From positions 22,336,650-22,400,649 of the forward strand of contig NC_134026.1 of the NCBI RefSeq assembly GCF_964204645.1: a stretch of 64,000 nt of DNA, read 5' to 3'. Positions within the stretch are counted from its first letter, which is position 1. Every line of letters starts with the position of its first letter. The DNA is from Tubulanus polymorphus (taxonomy: Eukaryota; Nemertea; Palaeonemertea; Tubulaniformes; Tubulanidae). The notes beneath the pieces are model-generated. The model saw only the letters and a program-made list of their open reading frames with translations. It did not search any database and had not been told where the DNA came from. The translations under genes and the position numbers were made by a program. This document shows positions 13,058 to 25,200 of the stretch, in pieces.

Positions 13058-14667
13058 TTAGGATTATTAAAACTTCAGGTTGTAATGAAAAAATGCATCA
13101 AATAAAAAATAAAAGCAGATTCAGTTGAATTAAAATGTATTGCCATACACCCGATAGTTATTTCAAATAGAGTTGCATAACATGTCCAATATCCGTCCGT
13201 ATATGTTAGGAAATAAGGAATACCGGCAGAATATAATAATAGATAGGTTCGTTTAATGTATGCGATTATTACATGAAACTGAATCAAAATCTTATACCAA
13301 GAAAAAGCAATTCTATGCTATTACCTATCTCATTATTCCCACTAAAGAAACAACGGTCATTATAGCCACCTCTTGCAGGGGTGATAAGAAAATAAACTAA
13401 TTTTGGTTTTTGAAAATTACAGGATGAAATTGATAAACTGATGAAGTGGATCCTGTGTATAGAGTCAAGGTAGAATAGAGTTTATATGTTCATTCAGTAA
13501 TACACCGGGAGTCCAATATCTATGTCAGGTCAAAGCCTGTGTAGCCAAATTCAACTTTGACAGTCTAGAAGACTGATATAACCACGAATAGATTTTCTCG
13601 TTTTTAAGTGTTTAAAAAATTCTTTGAAAATATCTGCAGACATGTCATTAACTACAAGCTATTTTTTGGAAATGACATCATTCACAGGTCGATCCTAATT
13701 AGAGTTCTGGCTGCAGCAGTGATATTACTGAGTATCTGACCCTGTTACCGGAATATTCATCAAAGTCATCACTGATTTCTTGTGTATGAGATTAGTGTCT
13801 GATACAGTGAGTCTACAATCCTCTACCACTAATTGGGCTTCGACAGTTCATTAGACATGTCCCGAATACAGATGGTAGCGATTTGTTAGAAAAATGACAC
13901 GAGCGCCTCCAAAAGCAGCTACTCGATGACATGTATATATCTGAGGAGGAAATGTTCAGCTTTCATTAATGAAGGTCTTAGGAGTTACTGCAGGATGACT
14001 CAGTTGCTGGAAGAATTCATAAAAAGTCCACTAGTTACATGGTTTTTCAATTTAAAAGTTCGTACATCATCCAGCAAATGCTAAGGTCTGTGGTCAATCA
14101 GCACATGTTGTGCACTAAATCTTAGTACTGCTTATCAGTGTTCTAAGACACACAACATTCATTTCAGCTTCTAAAATTCCAAAAGCATCTGAAAGCAAAA
14201 CACTTAGATTTGTTGGTTTTATGACCTGAGCTGAACCAGCTACTCAGTGCTTAGATTGAAACCCAGTGTCCTATCACTGCAGTCCGGGTAGAGTGCTAAG
14301 ACGCAGCTAGCACTAATGGTTCCTTAATACTCACTTAAATATGTTACAGAGGGTTTCATTATTCAATGTTGCTGTTGATTTACATAACGGAGAAGTACCA
14401 AACCTGCAGATGACAACATAACTGTTTTTGCTACACAGTATTACAGCCATGTATTGAAGTGGTACTTAATAAACACTACAGCAGAGGACACCAGGGAAAC
14501 TCTCTTCAAACCGATGCACCTGACAGCAAGCAGATTACCAGGTTATATACAATCGAAGCCTCTCTCAGTTGTCAGATTATCTGGATCACCAGCAGCTGGA
14601 CATGACTGTAAAGCTACTTTGATTTTCTATGCCTTGATCCACGTTGAACCACATCTTCGGGACATTT

Positions 14668-14689
14668 CCCCCCCCCCCCCCCCCCCCCC
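14668..14689. repeat. C22 homopolymer
   Basis: Twenty-two consecutive C on the plus strand, i.e. a G-run on the transcribed Patj RNA. Its length is likely variable, and it is prone to sequencing error. Confidence 0.95.
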
Positions 14690-14840
14690 GTACACCAATG
14701 CCTGGTGTTGATAATGTTTTTCTCCATCCAACTACACCACTCAGCTGACAGATGCTTCATGGACTTTGTGGGCTATTTCTCTGAACACACTGACCACCCA
14801 ATGCTCAAAGATATATTGATCTTAAGGGAATTGTCCCTCT

Positions 14841-14880
14841 TATTTATTTGATTGATTGATTTGATTTGATTTGATTTGTT
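14841..14880. repeat. TTGAT-type simple repeat
   Basis: Imperfect tandem units of attg and atttg occupy about 40 bp. Confidence 0.8.
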
Positions 14881-16173
14881 TCCCTACAAATCCACATCTG
14901 CCTGGAATGAAACAGGTTTTATTAGGGCATCATTAGCAGGTGTGATACATAGTTCTTTTACAAGTTGGGAAGCTAGAGAGGAATCTCCGCCATGACCAGG
15001 GACCCTAGATTGCTGAGACCTGATAGCTGAACATTCTATAATAACCGCCCACTAACTATGCCGCTCCTCTGCTCAATGAACTCACTTTTAGGTTGATAAA
15101 ACGTTGGATATTGCACATCCTTGATGGACTGATTATGGAGTCAATGATTTAACATTCACCGACGGCAAAATCAGTAAATCAGCGAATAATTCATGGAAGT
15201 CAAACGACCGGTTAAAATGGCTGTCGGGCTCGCTGATGGAAGTTTCTTGTTAATTCCGACCGATCGTACGATTAGTGCTCGAAATTCATGGACATCTGAT
15301 GTCACATGATGAAATATTGAACACTTGTTTGTGTTGAATCAACGAATTTCATCAGTTTCCTGAAATCCGTCTGCCAATCAGCGCACATTACCTGCCTGCG
15401 TTGGATGACTCTATAATTCGCATTGAAAAATCATTTTTCGCATAATAAAGAACGACTCACAGCCTTTCACTGCTGATACATCAATCTGATCACAGTAGTT
15501 GCGTTTGCAAATATGTTGTAATAGTCTACCTTTAGAAGCCGGAAATTGCTTGGTTTCCCTAAAAGGTAACAATTTCCCACGGTAAAACTGTCCAATTTTA
15601 CACTAACTGACAAACGCGTGAACGTCGCTAATAGTGTCTTATAAGGAGAAAGACGCACGTGGTTCTTAACTCATGTAAATACGCCAGTTAAAACGGAAAT
15701 CGTTTTTTTTCCTACTCATTACCTAGCGAGGCAATTCTGAAATGAAATATCCATTTTGTAGTCGTGCTGTTGTACAACAAATACCCAGCTATCGAAGGTA
15801 GTTTGTTTGATGACGGGTCCCATAAATCTATCAGTAGTTGTGTTCTGTGTTGTAGGGGTTAGGTATTAAGGGAATTAAGGTGTTATTACAAAGCTCTACG
15901 ACTCGACTCAAAGTGCCATTTAATGAATCTTGCAAGCAAATGAGGTCTGGGAGAAACACGAAGCAATAAATGTACATACATTAGCACTGTATGTTCGATC
16001 TTTGGATATGGAGGAAAGTAGGACAAAATGGAGATCGAAAAGTTCTACACTTTCTAGCCCGATGTGACTAATTCACCTTTACCAAGAAGCGGCAGCGCTG
16101 TCGTCAAGACTTTACTGGTGATTCAGCTAGGAATACATCAAAGAAAATCAAAGAGACAAGCAGACAACAACAA

Positions 16174-16206
16174 ACAGAGAGAGAAAGAGAGGGAGGGAGA
16201 GAGGGA
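16174..16206. repeat. GA-rich simple repeat
   Basis: A purine-only run of mostly GA units with GGGA interruptions just downstream (in transcript order) of the linker exon. On the transcript strand it is a polypyrimidine tract. Confidence 0.85.
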
Positions 16207-16314
16207 AATAAGTCACTGCTACAGAACCGACGAATAAAAAGCCAATGCAAACCAGCACCCAGGTGGAAAAAATCAGGAAGCAAAATTCCGCAGCCAACTG
16301 GCACCAAATGTTAC

Positions 16315-16851
16315 CTCCTCGTCCAATAATATCTGCTGCAATAAATGGTTTCGTTCTTCGTCGTCGGAAGTGGCGCAAATGCTGCGAACCGAAGTTGAGT
16401 CAACACTACTAGCCGGTCGGCCAAAGTCATATTCGTCCCAAGCCACTGGTAGTCTCTCCATGTCGAACACTAATGGGGAAACGGCTTCACTTTCGGACGG
16501 TCCTGACTCCATTTTCACGACGGTGATAACCGTAACCGGGGACCAAGGATCATTTTCGACGACCTGTGGGAACGAGCAGTCTTCGACATCTGCCCAGGGA
16601 TTAGTTTCCCCACGCGTCATCGCGCCTGATTTCGTAACCCGTTCGACCTCTCTGTCTACTTCTTCATCCGACTCGACGACTGTCTCGAGACATTGGTCTC
16701 GCGCATGTTCAACACGAATCAGCGGTAAAACCGCACCCGCCCACTGCCACTGATCATCGATATTCGAGCAGCTGGGTGGCGGCCATTCAGCGCTGTTAGA
16801 AAAAGGGTCGGTGTCTTGATGAACTAGCGGATAAGAATCTCGCCTCAGAAG
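16315..16851 (-). CDS. Patj: Patj/MPDZ-like exon: long acidic linker between PDZ2 and PDZ3
   Basis: This 537-bp exon encodes 179 codons, open throughout and phase 0 at both ends. It has no recognised folded domain. The peptide is acidic, rich in Ser and Glu/Asp, and contains several Trp. It carries a DPF motif (residues 15-17), WPPP (23-26), NPW (84-86) and DPW (101-103), plus a Glu/Asp cluster near its end (ATSDDEE). DPF/DPW are known AP-2 appendage-binding motifs, but their use here is only inferred. The acceptor is ctgattctag and the donor is GAG followed by gtaaca, a weaker site. Phase agreement with 18120-17806 and 12341-12227 is the main support that it belongs to the gene. The antisense strand also carries a 127-codon open frame, which is a shadow. 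Confidence 0.87.
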
Positions 16852-17805
16852 CTAGAATCAGAATAGAGATAAAGCGCCCCGGCTGATTGGATGCAGTTGA
16901 AGATCAATAGGGTCAATTTAGCGGGATTTAGCAAAATCATTTAGTATTTGCTCACTACTCTACCCAGCTTAACATAATCAGACAAACACACGGACATGCT
17001 TCATAAGCAGATTGCTGAATAATTGCACAAATCATCAGATTTTACATACATATATATGTGAAAAACAAGCCCAGAAAAATTGAATTGAAGTCAGATATGC
17101 CTTTGTTGATTGTCTACAATCTTCAATTCTTTAGACAAATTCAAACAATTCTATATCAAACTCTTCAAAAGTTTGAATTATTTTTGGAATTATCTTTTAT
17201 GTATATATCATGTGTTTTGGAGCTAGCTTTTAAAAAACATACGCGCCAACAAAATACTGTGATCATAATAATTCAAATCTTCATTTTTCTCATTCCTTAG
17301 TTTGCTGCAATACCTTAATACACGGGCCAATCAGATCGACAAGCCACGATCACACCAACACGATTTGGCCCGGGCCAAATTGGCACGGTTCAGACTCGGG
17401 CCAAATTTGGCCCGTGCCTAATTAGAGAGCGCGTTCACATGCAAACCATTCACTCGATACTAAACAATGCTCAAACAAAGTGAAGTGGATCATTTCCGGT
17501 GTCATTTGCCGTTCAAAAGCAATCATTTGTCTAATGCTAAAATTTGGCTCGGGCCTGGTCCGACGTTTTTTGGTCGACCAAATTTGGCACGGGCCAAAAA
17601 TGCTCGTGTGATCGCGGCTATAGACATACATAGCTCAAATTGGTTCAAAATCAATATATCAATAATAATAATATACTACTAATGATAACAATAAATATAA
17701 TTTCATGTAGTGTTATTTGCCAAAATATAAAAACTTGCAGCGTTTCAAAATCTAGTTGAAAATGAAAACTTCCATCAAAAGTGTTGCCAAACCGTAATTA
17801 CTTAC
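16852..17805 (-). other. Patj intron (954 bp)
   Basis: Phase 0 intron after the PDZ2 linker exon. Almost a third of it is the MITE copy at 17342-17620; the rest is AT-rich. Confidence 0.8.
17342..17620. mobile_element. GGCCC-rich MITE, copy 2
   Basis: The best preserved copy, about 280 bp. Its left end agccacgatcacacc and right end gtgtgatcgcggct are inverted repeats, extended by gatttggcccgggccaaatt and its partner aatttggcacgggccaaa. The core, read on the minus strand, contains ccacttcactttgtttgag, shared with copy 4 at 59458. It lies in a Patj intron, opposite in orientation to copies 1 and 4. Confidence 0.8.
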
Positions 17806-18120
17806 TGCATAAACTTCGGCCTCCTCGACGAATCCTAGCTGAACGGCGTCATCGAGTTGAGTTTGATCATACCCGTATTCTAAATGTTCGATACTGTCCG
17901 ACATGAACAAATGCTGCAGGTGTTCGTCGAGTGTCTGAGTGGGTATGATGGGTGCGATCGGGTTCTGGACGGCCGGAGGATCACTGATAGAACGGGCGAC
18001 GACCAAACGAACGTGACTGCCCGACTGGCGCAACACCGACGCTACCTGTTCGGATCCCATTCCTCGTACATTAATGTCACCGATCTGCAGCAGGTGATCT
18101 CCACTGTGCAGTCGACCGTC
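17806..18120 (-). CDS. Patj: Patj/MPDZ-like exon: second half of PDZ2 plus linker
   Basis: The exon has 105 codons, in phase 0 at both ends. Residues 1-43 complete PDZ2 with DGRLHSGDHLLQIGD, RGMGSEQVASVLRQSG and VRLVVAR. The first alpha-B residue is Ser rather than His, as in PDZ2 of MPDZ/PATJ, so this groove is not a standard class I site. Residues 44-105 form a proline-rich then acidic linker (PAVQNPIAPIIPTQTL, then HLEYGYDQTQLDD). Insect Patj has a similar PT-x-L motif with an acidic stretch in the same place, by memory rather than alignment. The acceptor is gatttatag and the donor is GCA followed by gtaag. The next exon in frame is 16851-16315. Confidence 0.95.
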
Positions 18121-18771
18121 CTATAAATCGAAAAGATTTTCTTTGATTCATAAGTTAACTGTCTGAAAATTCTAAATATAAAACAGGTCTCGAGTTGTTA
18201 GACAGCTTGTGGAATGGTATTAGACTGGTTATCAAATAAAACAAGACAGATAGTTCTTTTTAGGTAAACTTGTTTATTTGAAGTACGAGCTTTTGCTACT
18301 GATATAGAGTAGCTTAACCCGATGAAGCTACTATACATCATCAGCCTAAATCAAAGCATACTTGTTTATTTGAAATAGGCTATTTATGTATAGTAGCTTC
18401 ATTAGGCAAAGCTACTATATATTAGGAATGAAAGCTAGTACTTCAAATAAACAAGTTAACCTATAAAGTACTATCCGTCTCTTTTTAATTATTCTACACC
18501 AGATTAGCACGCCCCTTTCTACATAACTGCTTATAAAGCTTAGCCTATCCAACAGCAGGGCCCGTTTTTTAAAGTCTATTCCAACGGCTTCAACCATAGG
18601 CTTCAATCATGCTTCAATGTAGGAATATTGTACTGTTTTGATGATCAATAAAATGCAGTTAATCATCTATGTGAGAGGAAAAAAGTTGATTTAAGTGTTA
18701 CAAGATATGACCCAAGATATAAAAGCATTTCAATAGACAGGGAATCTACAGCGATTAACTATTTTACTTAC
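18121..18771 (-). other. Patj intron (651 bp)
   Basis: Phase 0 intron splitting PDZ2 between GGVADR and DGRL. It holds the foldback element at 18245-18481. Confidence 0.85.
18245..18481. mobile_element. Foldback MITE with 46-48 bp inverted ends
   Basis: The left arm (18245-18290) and right arm (18434-18481) are inverted repeats sharing acttgtttatttgaagtac. Inside lies a second inverted pair, gaagctactatacat and atgtatagtagcttc, so most of the element can fold back. No coding capacity. Unrelated to the GGCCC-rich family. Confidence 0.75.
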
Positions 18772-18906
18772 ACGATCTGCAACACCTCCTGGCAGGATTG
18801 TTTTGACAACAACGCCAGTGCTTTTGCCTCCAATGATTCCAAAACCGAGACCAGAGCCATCGTTTTGCAAGTCAATAACTTCTAACTGTGTCCATTCTGT
18901 GTTCAA
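18772..18906 (-). CDS. Patj: Patj/MPDZ-like exon: first half of PDZ2
   Basis: The exon has 45 codons, in phase 0 at both ends. Residues 5-45 run from WTQLEVIDL through the carboxylate-binding loop GLGFG (residues 19-23) and [14 protein letters not shown] to GGVADR. This matches the start of PDZ2 of MPDZ/PATJ and PDZ1 of insect Patj, which lacks the first vertebrate PDZ, as I remember those sequences. The acceptor is gtattttag and the donor is CGT followed by gtaagt, a near-consensus site. It joins in frame to 18120, restoring GGVADR-DGRLHSGDH across a single PDZ fold. The upstream intron is 13.7 kb and the downstream one only 651 bp. Confidence 0.96.
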
Positions 18907-19490
18907 CTAAAATACACAACCGTAAAAATATGGGTTAGAGATAACTACCAATTACTATTGACTAGATTAGCATATAAAAATCTTAATCAGGTAAAGAGAG
19001 CAATTTTTTATTGCCAATTGCAGATGATTTTTGACTGGTTCTGATATATTGCTGCGGCGAATTTACTTCAATTTCTTCAAAAGCATGGTATTCTCAGAAG
19101 AAAAAATAATGTCATTCAGCAAATTATTGCCACAGGTCAGGGATTTCCCCAAACAGGAGCCAGTTCCACAGTGGACTCCAAGTGATCTAATTTCACGACT
19201 GGGTCCAGGGATACTTCATAACGTTCTTATCGGTATAACTTTTCAACTTTTCAATGCCAAAGTGCCACCAGGTAAGAGAATAAATTACTGGTAAATATAC
19301 ACTCTATTCATACATATACAATGAAAGATGCAGAGAATGGGGAATTGATGGTAATTTTCAGCCACGAAAAAAGTCTTCATACAATGTTCGGACAACACTG
19401 TAGGGGATAGCAAGTCATCTGCTTTTCAATAGTGGATAATAGTGCAGCCAATTCATGTAAATCTATACATGGATAATATGTTCAAGCATA

Positions 19491-19512
19491 GAGAGAGAGA
19501 GAGACAGAGAGA
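19491..19512. repeat. GA simple repeat
   Basis: A run of GA units with one CA interruption. Confidence 0.85.
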
Positions 19513-22164
19513 ACGCGAGACAACCCAAGCAATATTTCACATCACTGTTGACAGGTTTATTAGGCATGCTCTTTTGGCAAAAATTCAGAAAATTCGATGA
19601 AACACCCCGGCGAGAGAAACTGAAGTTGCTGCGCAAACAATATTCCGCAGATTAGATTAATCAACGTATGAATATACGTAACTGCCGATCGATGGCCGAG
19701 ACTGGTGGAAAAATCATGAGCGCACGTGTGTGCTTTGTGTGTTTGTGCGAGTGTTATGTATGTACGCTGATTTCCCAGTAGAATGGCAGATAATTCAATC
19801 AAAAAAGGATAATTCGTTAACAAAGAAAAATCGCGCGGGAATAAAAACCTCACTAAAGCAATAGGCAAAAATTGTGCAAGTTTCCGCGGTAAAATGATCA
19901 ATCACAAATCTCAAACATTCTCCCCTGATGTGTCTTATCAACTGCACACAATTTGGTGAGCAGTAAGGCTGTTTTTTCATTGTAAGTTGGATAATGGATT
20001 TGATGGACTTGAAATAATTGAGGAGGGGAAAATTATTATTTTTTCCTTAAAACGTTGAATTCATTGCTAATTGAGAGGGATCGGGGAATGGGATTCAAAA
20101 TAAAGATTAAAACTTGCCCTATTTTGGTGGTTGTTTTGGGTACCCAAATATTGTTTATTTATTGCCTACATACGTAACTGACGCTGCCATTTTTCCAAGT
20201 CACCCTATTTACTGAATGAACCTGACAAATATATCCATTAGAACATTATTGTCTACAGCGAGATGATATGGCAGTGGAAAAATTTATGAATGTTTATATC
20301 TATTTTCGTATCAATGCTTAAAAATAATAGAAATTGGAAAATTTCATCGGCGGATCCTTAATCCAACTTTTAAAGAAGATGGCCTAAATTATGTTTCAAA
20401 GCCCACTTCACACTGACACTGAGAAAATGAGGATTTGTTGTTGTTACCAAGCCAGAAACCAATCCGACAGTTCTTTTTTATGCTCTATTCGATAAAGTAA
20501 ATCGGATTCGACAGCCAATGATTAGGCCACTGCGGTCAATAACGTTGGACCTGGGGCATGTCAAATCTGATCTACGATGCCCGTTTGTCCGGATCAAAGG
20601 TGTTGCTTTGAGTTTGTGAGGCCTGGCTCACAATTTCTTATTTTGAGTGAACACCTGAAATCTGGGTAAAAATATCATTTGAATGGGACACTAGTTCATC
20701 TTAGAATTATATATCTATTGACCTAAATGAAAATTCTTCGGCAATATCAAGAAAGGCTTAGTTATAGTTGACATTTCGCAAGAAGTTGACAATAAACTAG
20801 AGAAAAAAACTGGCTACCTGGTACTATCTATCCATTAGTGCATGTAACAACATCATATCAACGTTTGATATTCGATTTATGAGCTAAATTAGCGTCTATG
20901 ACATTTGATTATGACGTGTCATCACACCGCATGATTCTTTCAATGAAATATGAATATTGCTGTCAGATAACGAAATCATCACCGCGTATCATAATTCGGT
21001 CTATTCATACGTGATTGAAGAACTAATCATTGGCCTTGAAAATTAACCAAATGTACATACATATATACACATAGACATATACCCAGGCATCGTGGTTACA
21101 TTTACATTTTCCTAATTAGTGAGTTACTGGTTGCTTGATTTGGTCTTTACAAGGCGTAATTTCTCCGGCGGAGAAGACATCGTATTTGCTAAGATTCCCC
21201 GGTGAAGTCAGCCGCGAGGTAGGTAAACATTTATTATACAAACAGCCCTGTCAAGTTACGCGCCATACTAATGGTACACTAGGCAGATTGGCGGATTGAA
21301 CATTTTCTGGAAAGTTTATATCTCCAAATCCCCCTCCTCCGGAACACAACAGTCTTACTTATAATTTGATCATACTTAGTTCGAGATTGGATTAATAAGT
21401 CAGATTCACTATTCCATAGTTACAGAGAGTTCTCAATTCTCATGTCAATACTGACTCACAATTGATACATCACCTTTCCCATAGTGTCATTTTACACAAT
21501 TAATGAAGAACTCAAAAGAGAGCTGCATTTGTAACCAAACCTTAATTATTTCAGATGAAATCTTGAATTTCTAATACCGCCAAGTTAATACCTAAGTTGT
21601 GACATAATGTGCGTTGGTTTCATGATGATTCTGCCACATATCTGGCCAGGTTCCATGTCCAAAATGGGCGTAAGACATCAGACCCCATTAACATGGGTTA
21701 AAAATTGTCATACAGCTTGGTCTCACCAATACAAGTTTCAAGTGGAGGAGAAATGTCTTCTTTTTCATTAGGATGCCTTGCATGTTGATAAACGCTCTTA
21801 TGAAGGGACACTTTAGTACAACTGCATTTCAGGTTGTGGCAACTCTCTTCGATCACAATGAAAGAGTGTTCGCTAATTGCAAGGAGATAAGCAATGACCG
21901 AGGACCGACCGAGGACCGACCGCGGTTCAAGGATTATCATAATGAGAATCGGCAGTGTGTTAGCCAAATTCCAACAGCACCGACCCGTCAAACATTCTGA
22001 TCTGACTATTTCCATACCAAATGAAGGCAGCAACTTTAACTTCGACGAGCAAAAAAGCTATTAGGTGAGAGAGCAATTGCACCCGGAAATAATCGATGAT
22101 ATTACATCACAAATTGTTTGGCACGGAAAATATGAACAGATTATGGCTGTTCCAGGGAAAACGC

Positions 22165-22200
22165 TTGGAGTAATCATCTTAATGAAGATGATTACTCCAA
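22165..22200. repeat. Perfect hairpin, 16-bp arms
   Basis: The arms ttggagtaatcatctt and aagatgattactccaa are exact complements with a 4-base loop (aatg). Function unknown; it could be a MITE remnant or a small structured RNA. Confidence 0.9.
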
Positions 22201-25200
22201 AGAAGAACCACGAGCTCGCCGCGATTGTGACAGCAATCATATTAATGTTAATCAACCGCCGGGTAAAACCTGTCAAATACGTCTACTTCGAAATTCGATT
22301 GACAAGAAGAAAACATCGGTACGTCCGACCAGGCACGACCACTTCCATGTAAACAGTAAAAATTCAATACTCACATTCCGCATCATACCCGCCTTGATAC
22401 CCGTCTTAAAATGATTGTTATGCCATTGATGATTGTTTCCTAGACTTAATCGTCGTCGTTGTTTACGCAAAGCTAGATACTCCGCTGAAATGAGCATGAA
22501 CTGACAGACGGCGAATTCACTTAGATCCATCAGAACGATGTCACGTGCACCTGTAACTACGATTCATCTCCCGGCCCACAGGTATCGGATACTGGCAGTG
22601 AAGTCTGTGCGATATATCATCTCGCGACGTAACCCCCTAGCCCGATGTTTGGGTTTGTCAACAGACCTACGGCCACACCACGACGAGTGAGTCTCCGCAA
22701 AAATTCGATGTTTAATAAGTGGAAACCGCACCGCAACAAAATTACCATAGTAAACACTCAAACGTATCCAATAACTGCATACAATTCATGAAAAACTAGT
22801 TTTCCGGTTCCGTAGTTTCTGTAATGTTTGGTACAGATTCGGCGATAAGTCGTGACGTAAATTACCATGAATTTCACTGTATTTTCGTGAGGAGCACAAA
22901 TTGAAAAGCCATTCATTACTGATTGACTTTGATGCTGCGCCGTAGAAAATTCCGTGCCGAGCAAACAGCGCAGCTCTCGTTTTGTTTAATTCCGACCAGA
23001 TCAAAGATTCAGCGAAAGACCTTTGATATTTAGGAAAATAAACCAAGATAGATCAGGAAGGAGTCAGTAGAAATAGGCAATCACTTGGAAAGGGTTAATT
23101 TACACGCACATGTGGGCAGTAGTTCTTTCTTTGAAAAACGGATCAATTGGTAGAAGTCAATAATTATTCCGTTCCTCTGTACGGATTTAATGCAATCGGA
23201 TTTTCCCGAATATCTCCATATCCTCGTTCGCACGACAACGCCGAAATGAAATATGAAAATCGGTAATCTGCGTTGAGCCATGCTGAGCACGCATTTCAAT
23301 TTCAGCTCACCGATTTCAATGGAGAATTTTGATTAATTATTAATTAGAAAGATTACGTTTTAATAAAGTTGTCAATTTTCATGTCGGGAAAGTGATCGCA
23401 CGACTAATCGATACGGTAGTGACATAGTGGAATTGAAACCTAACATCGGAAGTCTTGTGATTCAAATATGAAAAATTGATCAAGTATGTAGTGTATAAAA
23501 ATAGCAGCACCTGTTGTAGACTTATCGTAGGTTTGCTATATATGGCAGCTGGTATGGGCAGAGGCTAGTAACCGGTTTTGCAAGTTCGCATAAAAACCTG
23601 AAGAAGTTCTAACGGGATAGAAAGCATTAAGTCAAAACTACGAAGAAATCTGATCAAAAGTTTGAAAACCTCAGTCGGAGACGCGAAAAAGTTTCTCCAG
23701 TTTCACCAACTGCACTTTCTCAAATGGTAATTCACATATTAGGATAGCGAGTATATGAAAATGGGATGATTCTCTAAGCCGATTATAGGTCTGTGTCGTC
23801 GATCGGCGAAATCGATGAATGTTAACGCATTAAAGAAGACGTTCGAGTCGGAAATAAAAAGCGCTGCCGTATTTATCTCGCGAACAAGATTTTCACTTGG
23901 AGCGCAATCTTCGTTTTCACAGAAGTCTTCACAATCATGTATGCGTCTGCTGTGGGTGGTGTGTATGATAGAGAAAGAAATCACATTAATGCCAGAACAT
24001 GTAATTCATCTTCAACTTTTCACAAGTAAATACCGGCAAAAATGTTAAAAATAGAGTTTGGTGTTTCAGTTTTCTCGATGAGAAATGTTGAGGCTACTTA
24101 AGTACAGCGTTGTTGGGTGAGTGATGATTTCCGCTAACAGCAACTATAAGGGCGATTTTATAGACCAGAAGAAACTTGTGATTACATACGGACGTGTACA
24201 TGCTGCAACTAGCAAGCGATTTTTCGATTGATGGCGAAGGACATCGAAATGAAGCTTGAATACAATACAAATCCACTTAAGATCAGAAACATTTTGAATG
24301 AGAAAATAATGAACATAAAAAAAATGAGTTCAAACCCTGGTGATGACAGAGTTTCTTGGTCGAAGATTCTTCTCTGGTCTCTCCCCCATTGGGAAAAAGA
24401 AACATCGAACCTGCTTATAGTGCCCTGTGTGGCGCTTAGCGGGTTAAGGGTGTTGGTATGAAAAAAAAACATATCTCATAATCAAACACGTCAGACTAAG
24501 GTTGGCACTGCTGAAAGATTTTAAGAGAGACAGTAACATGCCTGAACTAGAGCACAATGAAAGAACACATGATCCATGAAAGCGCAATCATTGGTCAAAA
24601 AATTATTTTCCGTCGCTTTACGTTGCTAGTTGCTGCACAGGGAGCAATTGATGAGAGATTTCACTACGACAATTTTCCATCTCACAAACATCTTGATATT
24701 GTGCGACTAGTCATTTGTGACCAACACCATCAGTTGCAGTTGCATGAACCCACAGACAGACGAGCACCAGTCACTGCGATTTCAATCAGGCTAAAATCGC
24801 ACAAAAATTCGCGCATCTGCGCTGGGCTTTAAAGAGATCCAATTTTACTTATTCCCTCTCTCCCAGTCCACCTGCAGTTTATGATGAAGGTACTGACTAA
24901 GCTGTGATGGAATGTGCAAATGAACTAGTTTTAGATGTAAGCAGAAGAAAGAAGTGCGATGAGTTACATTACGATGCTATAGATAGCTACGAGAATAAAT
25001 CTCTTCAACTGGAAGTGATAAAGAGACACAGGGACATTATCCGAATACGAAAATAGAATTATTTTCATTCTTTCCAACAAAATTTTCTCGTGAAAATCGC
25101 GTTAGATTCGTACAACCCACGGAACTAGAACTAGAATTTGAGCAATATCTACCGAAGCAGAAATGCCGTCAAACGCTAATTGCTGTAAAGGCATGTTTGA

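Larger units (their letters stand above)
12342..16314 (-). other. Patj intron (3973 bp)
   Basis: The intron separates the acidic linker exon from PDZ3, phase 0. It contains a G12 run at 13046-13057, a C22 run at 14668-14689, a TGATT-rich simple repeat at 14841-14880 and a purine-rich GA tract at 16174-16206. No other gene seen. Confidence 0.8.

Noticed and set aside
16370-16753. 127-codon plus-strand open frame
   Set aside because: It is antisense to the Patj linker exon, whose splice sites and phases fit the rest of the gene.
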